A stretch of DNA of 64,000 nucleotides from Devosia sp. Root413D1 (GTDB lineage Bacteria; Pseudomonadota; Alphaproteobacteria; Rhizobiales; Devosiaceae), in assembly GCF_001425235.1 (NCBI RefSeq), contig NZ_LMEA01000011.1:372001-436000 (forward strand), given 5' to 3'. The position numbers and the translations under genes are program-made. Of this stretch, positions 8,539 to 16,209 are shown one piece after another (position 1 is the first letter of the stretch; every line of letters starts with the position of its first letter). Under the pieces are notes generated by a model. It was not told the origin of the DNA and made no database searches. It worked only from the letters and a program-made list of their open reading frames with translations.

Positions 8539-11500
8539 ATGAGCATCCAGACCCAGAACGAACGTGGTGGCGCCATTGCCGGGCTGTTCGTCCGGCGGCC
8601 GGTGCTGGCCATCGTCATCAGTTGCCTGATCATCGTCGCCGGCCTCGCTGCCTTTTTCGGCGTCGAGATCCGCGAACTGCCCAGCGTCGAGCGCCCCACC
8701 CTCTCGATCTCCACCAGCTTCCCGGGCGCGGCGGCTGAGACGGTCGATCGCGAAATCACCTCGGCCATCGAGGGCGTCGTGGCGCGCATCCAGGGCGTCG
8801 CGTCGATCTCGTCGGATTCGTCCTATGGTCGCAGCCGCGTCTCGATGACCTTCAACGACGGCACCAACCTCGACAACGCCACTTCCGACATCCGCGATGC
8901 GCTCGGCCGGATCACCAACCGGCTGCCCGATGGCGCCGAGACCCCGACCATCGTCAAGGCCGACGCCAACGCCCAGGCCATCATCCAGCTGGCGGTGACC
9001 TCGCACACGCTCAGCAAGGACGAGCTGACCGAGCTGGTCGAAAACACCATCTCCGAGCGGCTTGCCGCGGTGACCGGCGTCGCCGACGTGCAGGTCAACG
9101 GCACGCAGAACCGCAGCTTCGAGATCGATGTCGATCAGATCAAGCTCGCGAGCCTCGGACTGACCGTGGGCGACATCCGCAACGCGCTCTCGACCATTGC
9201 CTTCGATAGTCCCGCCGGTTCGCTCAACGGCACCAACCAGAACATCGCCATCCGCGCCATCGCCGAGGTCAACACCCCCGAGGCGTTCGAGAACATCGTG
9301 GTAAAGGGCACCACCCGGCTCGGCGACGTGGCGAGCGTGGTGTTCTCGCCGGCCGCCGCCAATTCCGGCCTCCGCAGCGACGGCAAGTCGGGCATTGGGC
9401 TCGGCATCGTGCGGCAGGCGCAATCCAACACCATGCAGATCTCCGAGGGGGTGAAGGCCGCCGTCGCCGAACTGAAGACCACCCTGCCCCCAGGCGTCGA
9501 CATCAAGATCTCCTCCGACGAGTCGGTGTTCATCGCCGGCGCCGTGCACGAGGTCGAGCGCTCGCTACTGATCGCCGTGGTCGGCGTCATCGTCATCATC
9601 TTCCTGTTCCTGCTCGATTGGCGCGCCACCATCATTCCGGCGGTCACCATGCCGGTGGCGCTGATCGGCACGGTTGCCGGAATCTATGCTTTCGGATTCT
9701 CGCTCAACATCCTGACTTTGCTGGCGCTGGTGATCGCCACCGGGCTCGTCGTCGACGACGCGATCGTGGTGCTGGAGAATATTACCCGACGGCGCGGCAT
9801 GGGCCTGGGGCCCCGCGCTGCAGCGGTGCTGGGCACCCAGGAGGTGTTCTTCGCGGTGGTCGCGACCACGCTGACGCTGGCCGCCGTGTTCATCCCGATC
9901 TCCTTCCTCCCCGGCCAGACCGGCCTGTTGTTCCGCGAGTTCGGCTTCACGCTCGCCATCTCGGTGGGCTTGTCGGCGGTCGTCGCGCTGTCGCTGGCGC
10001 CGATGATGGCGTCGCGCATGCTGAAGCCGCATGTCGAACGGCCGCCCAACGCACTCGAACGCTTCGGCGGCGTGCTGGCCGGGCTCTACCGGCGCACCCT
10101 GAAGCTGGCGCTCGACAATTCGCTGGTGGTGATTGTCATCGCCGTACTGTTCGCCGGCGCCGCCTGGGCGGTGTTCGGCACCCTGAAGCAGGAACTCACC
10201 CCGCCCGAAGACCGCGCCCAGGTTGCCATCAACGTCAGCGCCCCGGCGACGGTGAGCCTCGATTTCACCCGCACCCAGATGCAGAAGATCGAGGACATGC
10301 TGCAGCCCTATAAGGACAACGGCGAGGCGACGAGCATCTTCTCGATCTCGGGGTTCGGCTCGAACACCAATTCGGGCTTCATCATCATGACGCTGGCTGA
10401 CTGGGAGCACCGCACCCGCACCCAGCAGCAGATCGCTGCCGAGATCACCCAGCAGCTGGTGCAGGTGCCGGGTGTCCGCGCCAATATCCGCCAGGGCAAC
10501 AGCCTGGGCGTGCGCGGCGGCGGGTCCGGCCTGCAGTTCGCCCTGCTCGGCGACAACTATGCCACCCTCTCCGATGCCGCCAACAAGGTGAAGGCGGAGC
10601 TGGAAAAAGACGAGAAATGGGGCCGCGTCTCGGTCAACTACGAGACCACCCAACCGCAGATGACGCTGACCATCGATCGCGAGAAGGCGGCGCAACTGGG
10701 CATCGACATCAATGGGCTCGGCACCACCATGCAGGCCATGATCGATGGCTCCGATGTCGGCACCGTGTTCATCAACGATTCCAGCTATTCGGTCCGCATG
10801 ACCTCGACCTCGAGCCCGGTGAACGACCCCGGCGACCTCGAGTCGATATTCATCAAAACCACCGACGGCCGCTACGTGCCGATGTCGACCATCGCGTCGC
10901 TCACCGAAGCGCCGATCGCCCCCTCGCTCGGTCGCGAACAGCAGCGCCGCGCCGTGACCGTTACCGCAGCGCTCAGCGATGGCTTCGCCCTTGGCGACGC
11001 CTACACCGAGGCGGTGACCATCGCCCAGCCGCTCTTGCCTGACGGCGCGACCATCGTGCCGATGGCCGAGGCCAAGACCCTGGGCGAGAGCAATAACGGG
11101 TTGCTGATCACCTTCGGCTTCGCGCTGATCGTCATCCTGCTGGTGCTGGCGGCGCAGTTCGAGAGCGTCTGGAGCGCCATCATCGTCATGGCGACCGTGC
11201 CGTTCGGTCTCGCCTGCGCGGTGTTCGCCATGCTGCTGACGGGGGTGACGCTCAACGTCTACAGCCAGATCGGCCTGGTGCTGGTGGTGGGCATCATGGC
11301 CAAGAACGGCATTCTGATCGTCGAGTTCGCCAACCAGCTGCGCGATCGCGGCCAATCGGTGCGCGAGGCGGTGGAAAACTCCGCCAACATCCGGCTCAGG
11401 CCGGTGGTGATGACCATGATCGCCACCGTGCTCGGCGGCGTACCGCTGATCATCGCCGGCGGCGCCGGCTCGGAAGCCCGTGCCGCGCTCGGCTGGATCA

Positions 11501-11673
11501 TGGTCGGTGGGCTGAGCCTCGCGGCCGTCGCGACGCTCTACCTGACGCCGGTCGCCTATCTGCTGCTGGCCCGGTTTTCGAAGCCCAAGGCGTTTGAAGA
11601 AGAGCGGCTGAGGCGGGAACTCGCGGCAGCAGGTGCCGCCGAGACCGACGCGCACCCTGCGCCGGCTGAATAG
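8539..11673 (+). CDS. RND efflux permease (AcrB/HAE1 family)
   Basis: 1044 residues, the usual length of AcrB-type proton-drug antiporters. It has an N-terminal membrane helix (FVRRPVLAIVISCLIIVAGL), two large periplasmic loops, and the TM4 proton-relay Asp pair in GLVVDDAIVVLENITRR. LSLAPMMASRML closes the first half and IGLVLVVGIMAKNGILIVEF with LRPVVMTMIATVLGGVPL lies in the second. It works with the adaptor encoded 148 bases upstream. The substrate is unknown: cationic drugs, dyes or phenolics are possible. GAGGTAC precedes the ATG. Confidence 0.93.
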   Translation: MSIQTQNERGGAIAGLFVRRPVLAIVISCLIIVAGLAAFFGVEIRELPSVERPTLSISTSFPGAAAETVDREITSAIEGVVARIQGVASISSDSSYGRSRVSMTFNDGTNLDNATSDIRDALGRITNRLPDGAETPTIVKADANAQAIIQLAVTSHTLSKDELTELVENTISERLAAVTGVADVQVNGTQNRSFEIDVDQIKLASLGLTVGDIRNALSTIAFDSPAGSLNGTNQNIAIRAIAEVNTPEAFENIVVKGTTRLGDVASVVFSPAAANSGLRSDGKSGIGLGIVRQAQSNTMQISEGVKAAVAELKTTLPPGVDIKISSDESVFIAGAVHEVERSLLIAVVGVIVIIFLFLLDWRATIIPAVTMPVALIGTVAGIYAFGFSLNILTLLALVIATGLVVDDAIVVLENITRRRGMGLGPRAAAVLGTQEVFFAVVATTLTLAAVFIPISFLPGQTGLLFREFGFTLAISVGLSAVVALSLAPMMASRMLKPHVERPPNALERFGGVLAGLYRRTLKLALDNSLVVIVIAVLFAGAAWAVFGTLKQELTPPEDRAQVAINVSAPATVSLDFTRTQMQKIEDMLQPYKDNGEATSIFSISGFGSNTNSGFIIMTLADWEHRTRTQQQIAAEITQQLVQVPGVRANIRQGNSLGVRGGGSGLQFALLGDNYATLSDAANKVKAELEKDEKWGRVSVNYETTQPQMTLTIDREKAAQLGIDINGLGTTMQAMIDGSDVGTVFINDSSYSVRMTSTSSPVNDPGDLESIFIKTTDGRYVPMSTIASLTEAPIAPSLGREQQRRAVTVTAALSDGFALGDAYTEAVTIAQPLLPDGATIVPMAEAKTLGESNNGLLITFGFALIVILLVLAAQFESVWSAIIVMATVPFGLACAVFAMLLTGVTLNVYSQIGLVLVVGIMAKNGILIVEFANQLRDRGQSVREAVENSANIRLRPVVMTMIATVLGGVPLIIAGGAGSEARAALGWIMVGGLSLAAVATLYLTPVAYLLLARFSKPKAFEEERLRRELAAAGAAETDAHPAPAE

Positions 11674-11698
11674 CTCTCTCGGTCATCTCACGTGGCTC

Positions 11699-11911
11699 CC
11701 CACGCCCCCCTCTCTGGCGAAAACTAAGGACTTAGCTGCGCTAAGCCCAAGTTTTCGCTTTCTCCCCCGCCAAGGGGGAGAGTCTCGACTGATGCTCCGA
11801 TGCGAATGGTGGCCACCGATCATCTCCCCCCTTGCGGGGGAGAAAGCGACTTCTTGGGCTTAGCGTTTGCTAAGTCCTAGAGATCGCAAGAGGGGATATT
11901 GGGGGGCACGG
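11699..11911. repeat. Large imperfect inverted repeat (family C)
   Basis: About 210 bases. The left arm contains CTAAGGACTTAGCTGCGCTA, AGCCCAAGTTTTCGCTTTCT and CCCCCGCCAAGGGGGAGA; the right arm has the inverse order (TCTCCCCCCTTGCGGGGGAG, AAAGCGACTTCTTGGGCTTA, GCGTTTGCTAAGTCCTAG). It fills most of the 324-base gap between the pump gene and the convergent repeat-protein gene and codes for nothing visible. It looks like a non-autonomous palindromic element distinct from families A, B and D. Confidence 0.75.
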
Positions 11912-11938
11912 TGGCTCCACAGCTCACCGCCAAAAGGC

Positions 11939-11974
11939 GAAGGGCGCGGTGGAGCCATCCAGGCCGCGCCCTTC
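11939..11974 (-). terminator. Rho-independent terminator of the 14-residue-repeat protein gene
   Basis: The stem GAAGGGCGCGG pairs with CCGCGCCCTTC across a 14-base loop. Read on the minus strand it is followed by GCCTTTTGG, 24 bases beyond the stop codon of the gene ending at 11998. Confidence 0.75.
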
Positions 11975-11997
11975 TTCGGGTCCTGATCGGGGCGAGA

Positions 11998-13923
11998 TCA
12001 GAACGCGTAGACTGTCAGCTGCCCGCCGCTGCGGCCGATAGCGTAGACGTCGTTCACGCCGGCGCCAGAGCGCTGCAGTTCGGCGACCAGCTTGCCGCTA
12101 CCGCCCAGTACGCGCTGCAGGATCTGCACCTTCTTGCTGGCTGTAACGGCGTTCACCACCTTGTCCTTGAGGTCAGCGCAGAGGCGGACCTTGACCACCT
12201 TGACGCCATTGACGTTGCTCAACAGGGCGCGGTTCAGCTGCATCTGCTTGACCTGCGCGATAACCTGCTTGGCGTCCTGCGGGTTGCAGGCACGGTTCAT
12301 GCCGAACCCACCGCCGCCACCTCCGGCCACGATCACGCGACCGCCAGGACCGCCGGGACCACCAGGGCCACCAGGACCACCAGGGCCGCCGGGGCCACCA
12401 GGACCGTTGCCGCCGCCCAGGTCGATGTTGATGTCACCGATATTGAGCAGGCTGCTGAGGTCGAGCAGGTTGCTCAGGTCGAGATCGGAGAGCAGGCCGC
12501 TGAGGTCCGTACCGCTCAGGATGTCGTTCAACTCGAGCGCATCCAGTAGATCGACATCGCCGACCAGGTCGGTCACACCACCCAGCCCGATATCACCGAC
12601 GAGATCGGTGACGCCGCCCAGTCCGATATCACCGACCAGATCGGTGACACCACCCAGTCCGATATCACCGACGAGGTCGGTGACGTCACCAAGGCCCAAC
12701 AGGCCAAGATCGCCCAGGTCGAGCAGGTTGTCGCCGAGCACGCCGCCGCCAAGCAGGTCGCCTCCGAGAATGTCACCACCAAGAACGTCTCCGGTGATAT
12801 CGCCGAGCCCCAGATCGGCGAGATTCAGGCCGTCGAGCAGCCCTTCACCGCCGCCGAGGCCGAGGTCGAGGTTGCCCAACAGGCCATCATCGCCGCCCAG
12901 ACCGAGGTTCAGGTCACCCAGCAGGCCATCGTCACCACCGAGGCCGAGGTCGAGATCGGCCAGCAGCCCATCGTCGCCGCCGAGACCGAGGTCGAGATCG
13001 CCTAAGAGGCCATCATCGCCGCCGAGGCCGAGGTCGAGATCGGCCAAGAGGCCATCATCGCCGCCGAGACCGAGGTCGAGATCGCCCAACAGGCCATCAT
13101 CGCCTCCGAGACCGAGATCGAGATCGGCCAGCAGCCCATCGTCGCCACCGAGACCGAGGTCGAGATCGCCCAGGAGGCCATCATCGCCGCCAAGCCCGAG
13201 ATCGAGATCGCCCAACAGGCCATCGTCCCCGCCTAGGCCGAGGTCGAGATCGCCAAGCAGGCCATCGTCACCGCCGAGACCGAGGTCGAGATCGCCCAGG
13301 AGGCCATCATCGCCGCCAAGCCCGAGATCGAGATCGCCCAACAGGCCATCGTCCCCGCCGAGGCCGAGGTCGAGATCGCCAAGCAGGCCATCGTCGCCGC
13401 CAAGATCGAGGTCGTCGATCAGCCCACCGACGAGGCCATCATCGCCACCGCCGAGCCCAAGATCGTCGAGCAGACCGTCGCCGCCGGTCAGGCCGAGGTC
13501 ACCGAGCACTCCTTCTTCGCCAGTGACGCCGAGGTCACCGAGCAGGCCGTTCTCGCCTGTCACGTCGCCGAGCAGACCATCGTCGCCTGTTACATCGCCG
13601 AGCAGGCCGTCATCACCGGTCAGGCCCCCGACCAGTCCCTCGTCGCCGGTGAGGTCGTCGAGTACGCCATCGTCCCCGGTTACGCCGAGGTTGCCGAGCA
13701 AGCCATCGCTACCGCCGTCGACATCGGCACCGAGGTCGACATTGACCAGCGAGCTGCCGTCGCCGCCGACGCTGACGATGCCGCCGACGTCGACCCCAGC
13801 CGAATCACCACCGTCGTCGCCTCCGAGAAGGCCACCAAGCAGCCCGGCGGCATTTGCTGGAACCAGACTGGTACTGGCCATCAGCACAATCGCCGCGAGT
13901 ACTGTAATCTTTTTGGATTGCAT
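11998..13923 (-). CDS. Secreted Asp/Gly/Leu tandem-repeat protein with conserved C-terminal domain
   Basis: 641 residues. A Sec signal peptide (KKITVLAAIVLMASTSLVPA, cut near ANA-AG) is followed by irregular TGDDGLLGDV-type units. Then come thirteen consecutive 14-residue units with consensus GLGGDDGLLGDLDL plus one decayed unit, and four 12-residue units GLGGVTDLVGDI. A (GPG)n linker leads to a C-terminal domain of about 100 residues with two Cys (ACNPQ and VRLCAD), ending NDVYAIGRSGGQLTVYAF. The same C-terminal domain occurs in the next gene upstream. The repeat is very acidic and recalls, but does not match, RTX calcium-binding nonapeptides. I do not recognise the protein; an extracellular matrix or surface role is a guess. 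The start has AGAGGAGA upstream; a longer frame from 13968 lacks the signal peptide position. Confidence 0.8.
   Translation of the reverse strand: MQSKKITVLAAIVLMASTSLVPANAAGLLGGLLGGDDGGDSAGVDVGGIVSVGGDGSSLVNVDLGADVDGGSDGLLGNLGVTGDDGVLDDLTGDEGLVGGLTGDDGLLGDVTGDDGLLGDVTGENGLLGDLGVTGEEGVLGDLGLTGGDGLLDDLGLGGGDDGLVGGLIDDLDLGGDDGLLGDLDLGLGGDDGLLGDLDLGLGGDDGLLGDLDLGLGGDDGLLGDLDLGLGGDDGLLGDLDLGLGGDDGLLGDLDLGLGGDDGLLADLDLGLGGDDGLLGDLDLGLGGDDGLLADLDLGLGGDDGLLGDLDLGLGGDDGLLADLDLGLGGDDGLLGDLNLGLGGDDGLLGNLDLGLGGGEGLLDGLNLADLGLGDITGDVLGGDILGGDLLGGGVLGDNLLDLGDLGLLGLGDVTDLVGDIGLGGVTDLVGDIGLGGVTDLVGDIGLGGVTDLVGDVDLLDALELNDILSGTDLSGLLSDLDLSNLLDLSSLLNIGDINIDLGGGNGPGGPGGPGGPGGPGGPGGPGGRVIVAGGGGGGFGMNRACNPQDAKQVIAQVKQMQLNRALLSNVNGVKVVKVRLCADLKDKVVNAVTASKKVQILQRVLGGSGKLVAELQRSGAGVNDVYAIGRSGGQLTVYAF
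12555..12692 (-). repeat. 36-bp coding tandem repeat, 4 units
   Basis: Four consecutive copies of a 36-base unit encoding GLGGVTDLVGDI inside the repeat-protein gene. The nucleotide units are nearly identical (GATATCACCGACxAGxTCGG on the plus strand), which implies recent duplication or homogenisation. Confidence 0.85.
12838..13405 (-). repeat. 42-bp coding tandem repeat, about 14 units
   Basis: The segment GCC-ATC-(G/A)TC recurs every 42 bases from about 12884 to 13388, giving 13 units of GLGGDDGLLGDLDL and one decayed unit (GLGGGEGLLDGLNL) at the downstream end. Alternate units differ by GLLG/GLLA, and some adjacent blocks are identical over two units, so unit number probably varies between strains by slippage or recombination. 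Confidence 0.9.
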
Positions 13924-13970
13924 CACGCTTCTCCTCTGCGAAACATGACGCGACAGTGCTCCCGTCAACC

Positions 13971-13986
13971 TGACAGGACGCTGTCA
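13971..13986. promoter_or_regulatory. 16-bp dyad upstream of the repeat-protein gene
   Basis: TGACAGGACGCTGTCA is a perfect 6+4+6 inverted repeat 48 bases upstream of the start at 13923. On the minus strand it overlaps a TTGACAG hexamer that could serve as a -35 element. The binding protein is unknown. Confidence 0.45.
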
Positions 13987-14082
13987 ACTAGTGCGACGTT
14001 GCTTTGGTGACAGAGCGCACAGTTATCGAAAACATTCCGAGATTCCATCAGGCTGCATCGATTAGCAGATAATACTTATATG

Positions 14083-14101
14083 CTACGTATCGAATACGTA
14101 G
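14083..14101. promoter_or_regulatory. CTACGTAT dyad between the two paralogous secreted genes
   Basis: CTACGTATCGAATACGTAG is an inverted repeat with 8-base arms and a 3-base centre, 160 bases upstream of the repeat-protein start. It is next to TATAAGTAT (minus strand). TCTACGTA and TATAAGTAT also occur together upstream of the paralogue at 14171-15004, suggesting shared control. Confidence 0.4.
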
Positions 14102-14113
14102 ACAGCGGAATCG

Positions 14114-14145
14114 GAAGGGGCGCGACCCGCAGGTCACGCCCCTTC
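14114..14145 (-). terminator. Hairpin terminator of the second secreted paralogue
   Basis: GAAGGGGCG pairs with CGCCCCTTC around a 14-base loop, 25 bases beyond the stop at 14171 on the minus strand. There is no strong T-run, so termination efficiency is uncertain. Confidence 0.5.
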
Positions 14146-14170
14146 GTTCCGTTCAACGATATGGCTGGTA

Positions 14171-15004
14171 TCAGTAAACGTAGACGACCAGTTGGCCACC
14201 CTTGCGCTGCACAGCGACGACGTCATTGGCGTCGTAGCGAGTCCGGCCGAGCGAGGCTGTGATCAGCGCATCGGACATCACCGCCCGGCGGAGCAGGTTG
14301 ATCTTCTGGCTCTTGGCGAGCAGCGCCGCGACCTGCTTCTTGGCGGCCGGGCAGAGCTTGATCGGCACCACCTGCACATTGGCGGCACGCATCCAGGCTT
14401 TGATCTCGGCGCCGCTGATCTTGCCGGCCGCCGCCACCTGCAGCAGCTGCTTGGTGTTGTTGACCGTGCAGTTGATCACGAAGGTGCCGCCGCCGCCGAG
14501 GCTGCCGACCAGCACGGGACGGCCACCCGGGTTGTTTGGGCCACCGGGATTATTCGGATTGTCGGGGTCGAGAATCCCCAGGTCGATATCGAGGTCGAGC
14601 CCGAGCCCGGCGAGATCGAGCGAAATCGATGTGCTCTTGAGCAGCCCGGTCGTCGACACGTTGGCGTTGACCAGGGGGTTGTTGCCCTTGCCGACAGCCG
14701 CATTCAGCAAGTTGTTGTTGCCGCCACCGACGTCGAGATTGACCAGCGCGTCATTGTCGTCGTCGTTGAGCGACAGCAGGCCACCGGCATTGGTGCCACC
14801 GCCCCCGCTCCCCCCGCCGCCGCCGCCACCGGCTATCCCGCCGACAGTTTCGGTCACGCCGCCCACGACGCCGCCGACCGTTTCGGTGACCCCGCCCACG
14901 ACGCCGCCAAGCGCGCCACCCAGATCCAGTGCACTGGCAGGGGCTGCACTCATACCCGCGACGATTGCGAACGTCGCCAGGGCCGCAAAAACGTTGCTTC
15001 TCAT
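14171..15004 (-). CDS. Secreted protein, paralogue of the 14-residue-repeat protein
   Basis: 277 residues. Signal peptide NVFAALATFAIVAGMSAAPA cut near ASA-LD. Then come two GGVVGGVTETVG units, a Gly/Ser tract, an Asp/Asn/Leu-rich middle (LNDDDNDALVNLDVGGGNN) and a Pro/Asn/Gly linker (NPNNPGGPNNPGG). The C-terminal domain has two Cys (VINCTVNN, IKLCPAAK) and ends NDVVAVQRKGGQLVVYVY. The domain and preceding linker match the adjacent 641-residue protein in order, although the central repeats differ. The ATG at 15004 has GGAGA at a suitable distance; the ATG two codons earlier is too close to it. Function unknown. Confidence 0.78.
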   Translation of the reverse strand: MRSNVFAALATFAIVAGMSAAPASALDLGGALGGVVGGVTETVGGVVGGVTETVGGIAGGGGGGGSGGGGTNAGGLLSLNDDDNDALVNLDVGGGNNNLLNAAVGKGNNPLVNANVSTTGLLKSTSISLDLAGLGLDLDIDLGILDPDNPNNPGGPNNPGGRPVLVGSLGGGGTFVINCTVNNTKQLLQVAAAGKISGAEIKAWMRAANVQVVPIKLCPAAKKQVAALLAKSQKINLLRRAVMSDALITASLGRTRYDANDVVAVQRKGGQLVVYVY

Positions 15005-15103
15005 GACCATTCTCCGCTACATCCGCCGCCCGTCGGCTGATGAATATGCAGGTATGAGGCCGTTGTAAAGCTTCGGAGCGAAAGCTGATCAACTTGTGAT
15101 TGG

Positions 15104-15132
15104 TTGGCCAATATATTCGGTATCTTGGCCAA
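15104..15132. promoter_or_regulatory. Twin TTGGCCAA palindromes 21 bp apart
   Basis: Two identical 8-base palindromes TTGGCCAA at 15104-15111 and 15125-15132 are separated by exactly two helical turns, about 100 bases upstream of the secreted-protein start at 15004. Their spacing suits cooperative binding by a dimeric regulator. Confidence 0.4.
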
Positions 15133-15170
15133 TTGCACAGATTACGCAGTGACACTTATACTGATAGTTT

Positions 15171-15198
15171 GCGTATACTTATACGCACTGCTACGTAG
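15171..15198. promoter_or_regulatory. GCGTATA/TATACGC and CTACGTAG dyads
   Basis: GCGTATACTTATACGC (7-base arms, 15171-15186) is followed by CTACGTAG (15191-15198). On the minus strand these read TCTACGTA ... TATAAGTAT, the same pair of words found upstream of the neighbouring repeat-protein gene. The region is distinctly A+T-rich. Confidence 0.4.
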
Positions 15199-15204
15199 AG
15201 TGCA

Positions 15205-16140
15205 GACAATTTTCTTGAAGCTTGAGTCCAATGCAAGATGTCACCGGAAGCTGCGCGCCGACCTACGCACCAGCGCGTAGGCCAGGAGACACCCGTTCCA
15301 CCCCCAGCGCTTGCCGCGAATATTGCAGCGGATGAAAACCGCAGGCGGAGCGGGCGTTTCGATGCTTGGAAGTGTTTTGGTAACCTCTTCGGCGGCGGCG
15401 TCGGAACTTGCCGGCTCAAGATGACAGGTTGCTGACAGCTTTTCGCAACTTATGAACAAGCACTGAGGTCGCCTCGATACCCGCCGCGCGACCCGCTCCG
15501 CCGCCGGTCCAGACCGCCCTCGCACGTCGTTTCGATTCAGGCGAAACGGCAGGTTGCGACATTGCTAGGTGGTGCTGCTTAGCACCATCACGATGAATAC
15601 GTAGATTCGCTACGCGATCGTCGATCCGACCAACAAAGAAGGCGCGAAGCCGAAGCTCCGCGCCCCACCGGCGTCAACCACGAGGGAGCGTCAGCCCTCG
15701 CAACATCGGCCGATATCTGTGCACCGGGAACTGCTCGCCGGCGGCTTGCTGGCTTAACGGCGAACGGGGCGGATGGTTGCGGCTAGCAATGACGATGCAC
15801 GCTGCGAAAATGCAAAGCCCCGCGCCGTTGCCGGTGCGGGGCCGAGGTGTTGGTGCAAACAACCTCTGCCGAAAGCGAACTTCCGGTGGCCGTCTTTTTA
15901 GCAGGACTACAAATCGCGGTCACGCCAGGGTGCATGACAACGCCTGTCGGGTGAAAGTCCCTCGCGCCCAACAGAGGCCGCCCAGTTCTGCGGCAACCAA
16001 AGCCGCTGCACAAATCTTAAGCAGACCCTAACGACGCTGCCCAGAGAACCGGCAGAGCAAGCCGACCGGTATGCATTCGTTCCATCGCACGGAACCGGCC
16101 GGCATCGAAAGACCCCAGCAGAGTCAGCGGTTTGGCGGCG
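15205..16140. other. About 0.9 kb without a convincing gene
   Basis: Open frames here are short and have no ribosome site, signal peptide or family resemblance. What is visible: a palindromic word GAATACGTAGATTC near 15597; a G+C hairpin GGCGCGAAGCC/GGAGCTTCGCGCC-like near 15640-15662; a second hairpin CCCCGCGCC/GGTGCGGGG near 15820-15842; and GGTGAAAGTCCC near 15950. The two hairpins look like terminators of lost or unannotated transcripts. A small RNA or gene remnant is possible but not shown. Confidence 0.5.
16007..16023. promoter_or_regulatory. Possible NtrC-type enhancer site
   Basis: TGCACAAATCTTAAGCA resembles the NtrC dyad TGCACCAN3TGGTGCA at both ends but is degenerate in the centre. 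It lies about 130-145 bases upstream of the sigma-54 promoter of urtA, a usual enhancer distance. Confidence 0.3.
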
Positions 16141-16151
16141 ATTTTCGGCGC

Positions 16152-16167
16152 TGGCACGGCGATTGCA
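16152..16167 (+). promoter_or_regulatory. Sigma-54 (RpoN) promoter of urtA
   Basis: TGGCACGGCGATTGCA matches the -24/-12 consensus TGGCACRN4TTGCW at every defined base. The start codon of urtA is 43 bases beyond it, which places the transcript start near 16178. RpoN dependence implies an enhancer-binding activator such as NtrC and fits nitrogen-limited expression of urea uptake and urease. Confidence 0.8.
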
Positions 16168-16209
16168 ACTTCCTCCCCGGTGCAAACAACCAAACTGTCG
16201 GAGGTAAGT

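Noticed and set aside
9565-11655. 696-residue minus-strand open frame
   Set aside because: Antisense of the RND permease; composition (His, Arg, Gly, Asp) is typical of a G+C-rich shadow frame.
12838-13405. CRISPR-like regular 42-base periodicity
   Set aside because: The whole unit is repeated without unique spacers, in frame in a gene; no cas genes are present.
12092-13948. 618-residue plus-strand open frame rich in Ser-Pro-Arg repeats opposite the repeat-protein gene
   Set aside because: It is the antisense reading of the 42-base tandem repeat. It has no ribosome site or signal peptide, while the minus-strand frame has a signal peptide, terminator and a paralogue.
15674-15862. 62-residue minus-strand open frame with a short hydrophobic stretch
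   Set aside because: No ribosome site, rare composition and an overlapping strong hairpin; not supported as a gene.
15929-15975. GGTGAAAGTCCC reminiscent of group II intron domain I, preceded by GTGCATGAC
   Set aside because: No reverse transcriptase, no domain V hairpin with the expected sequence and no 3' boundary were found nearby.
15870-16205. Possible guanidine or other riboswitch before urtA
   Set aside because: The conserved words of guanidine-I, cobalamin and glutamine riboswitches were looked for and not found; the RpoN promoter explains control better.
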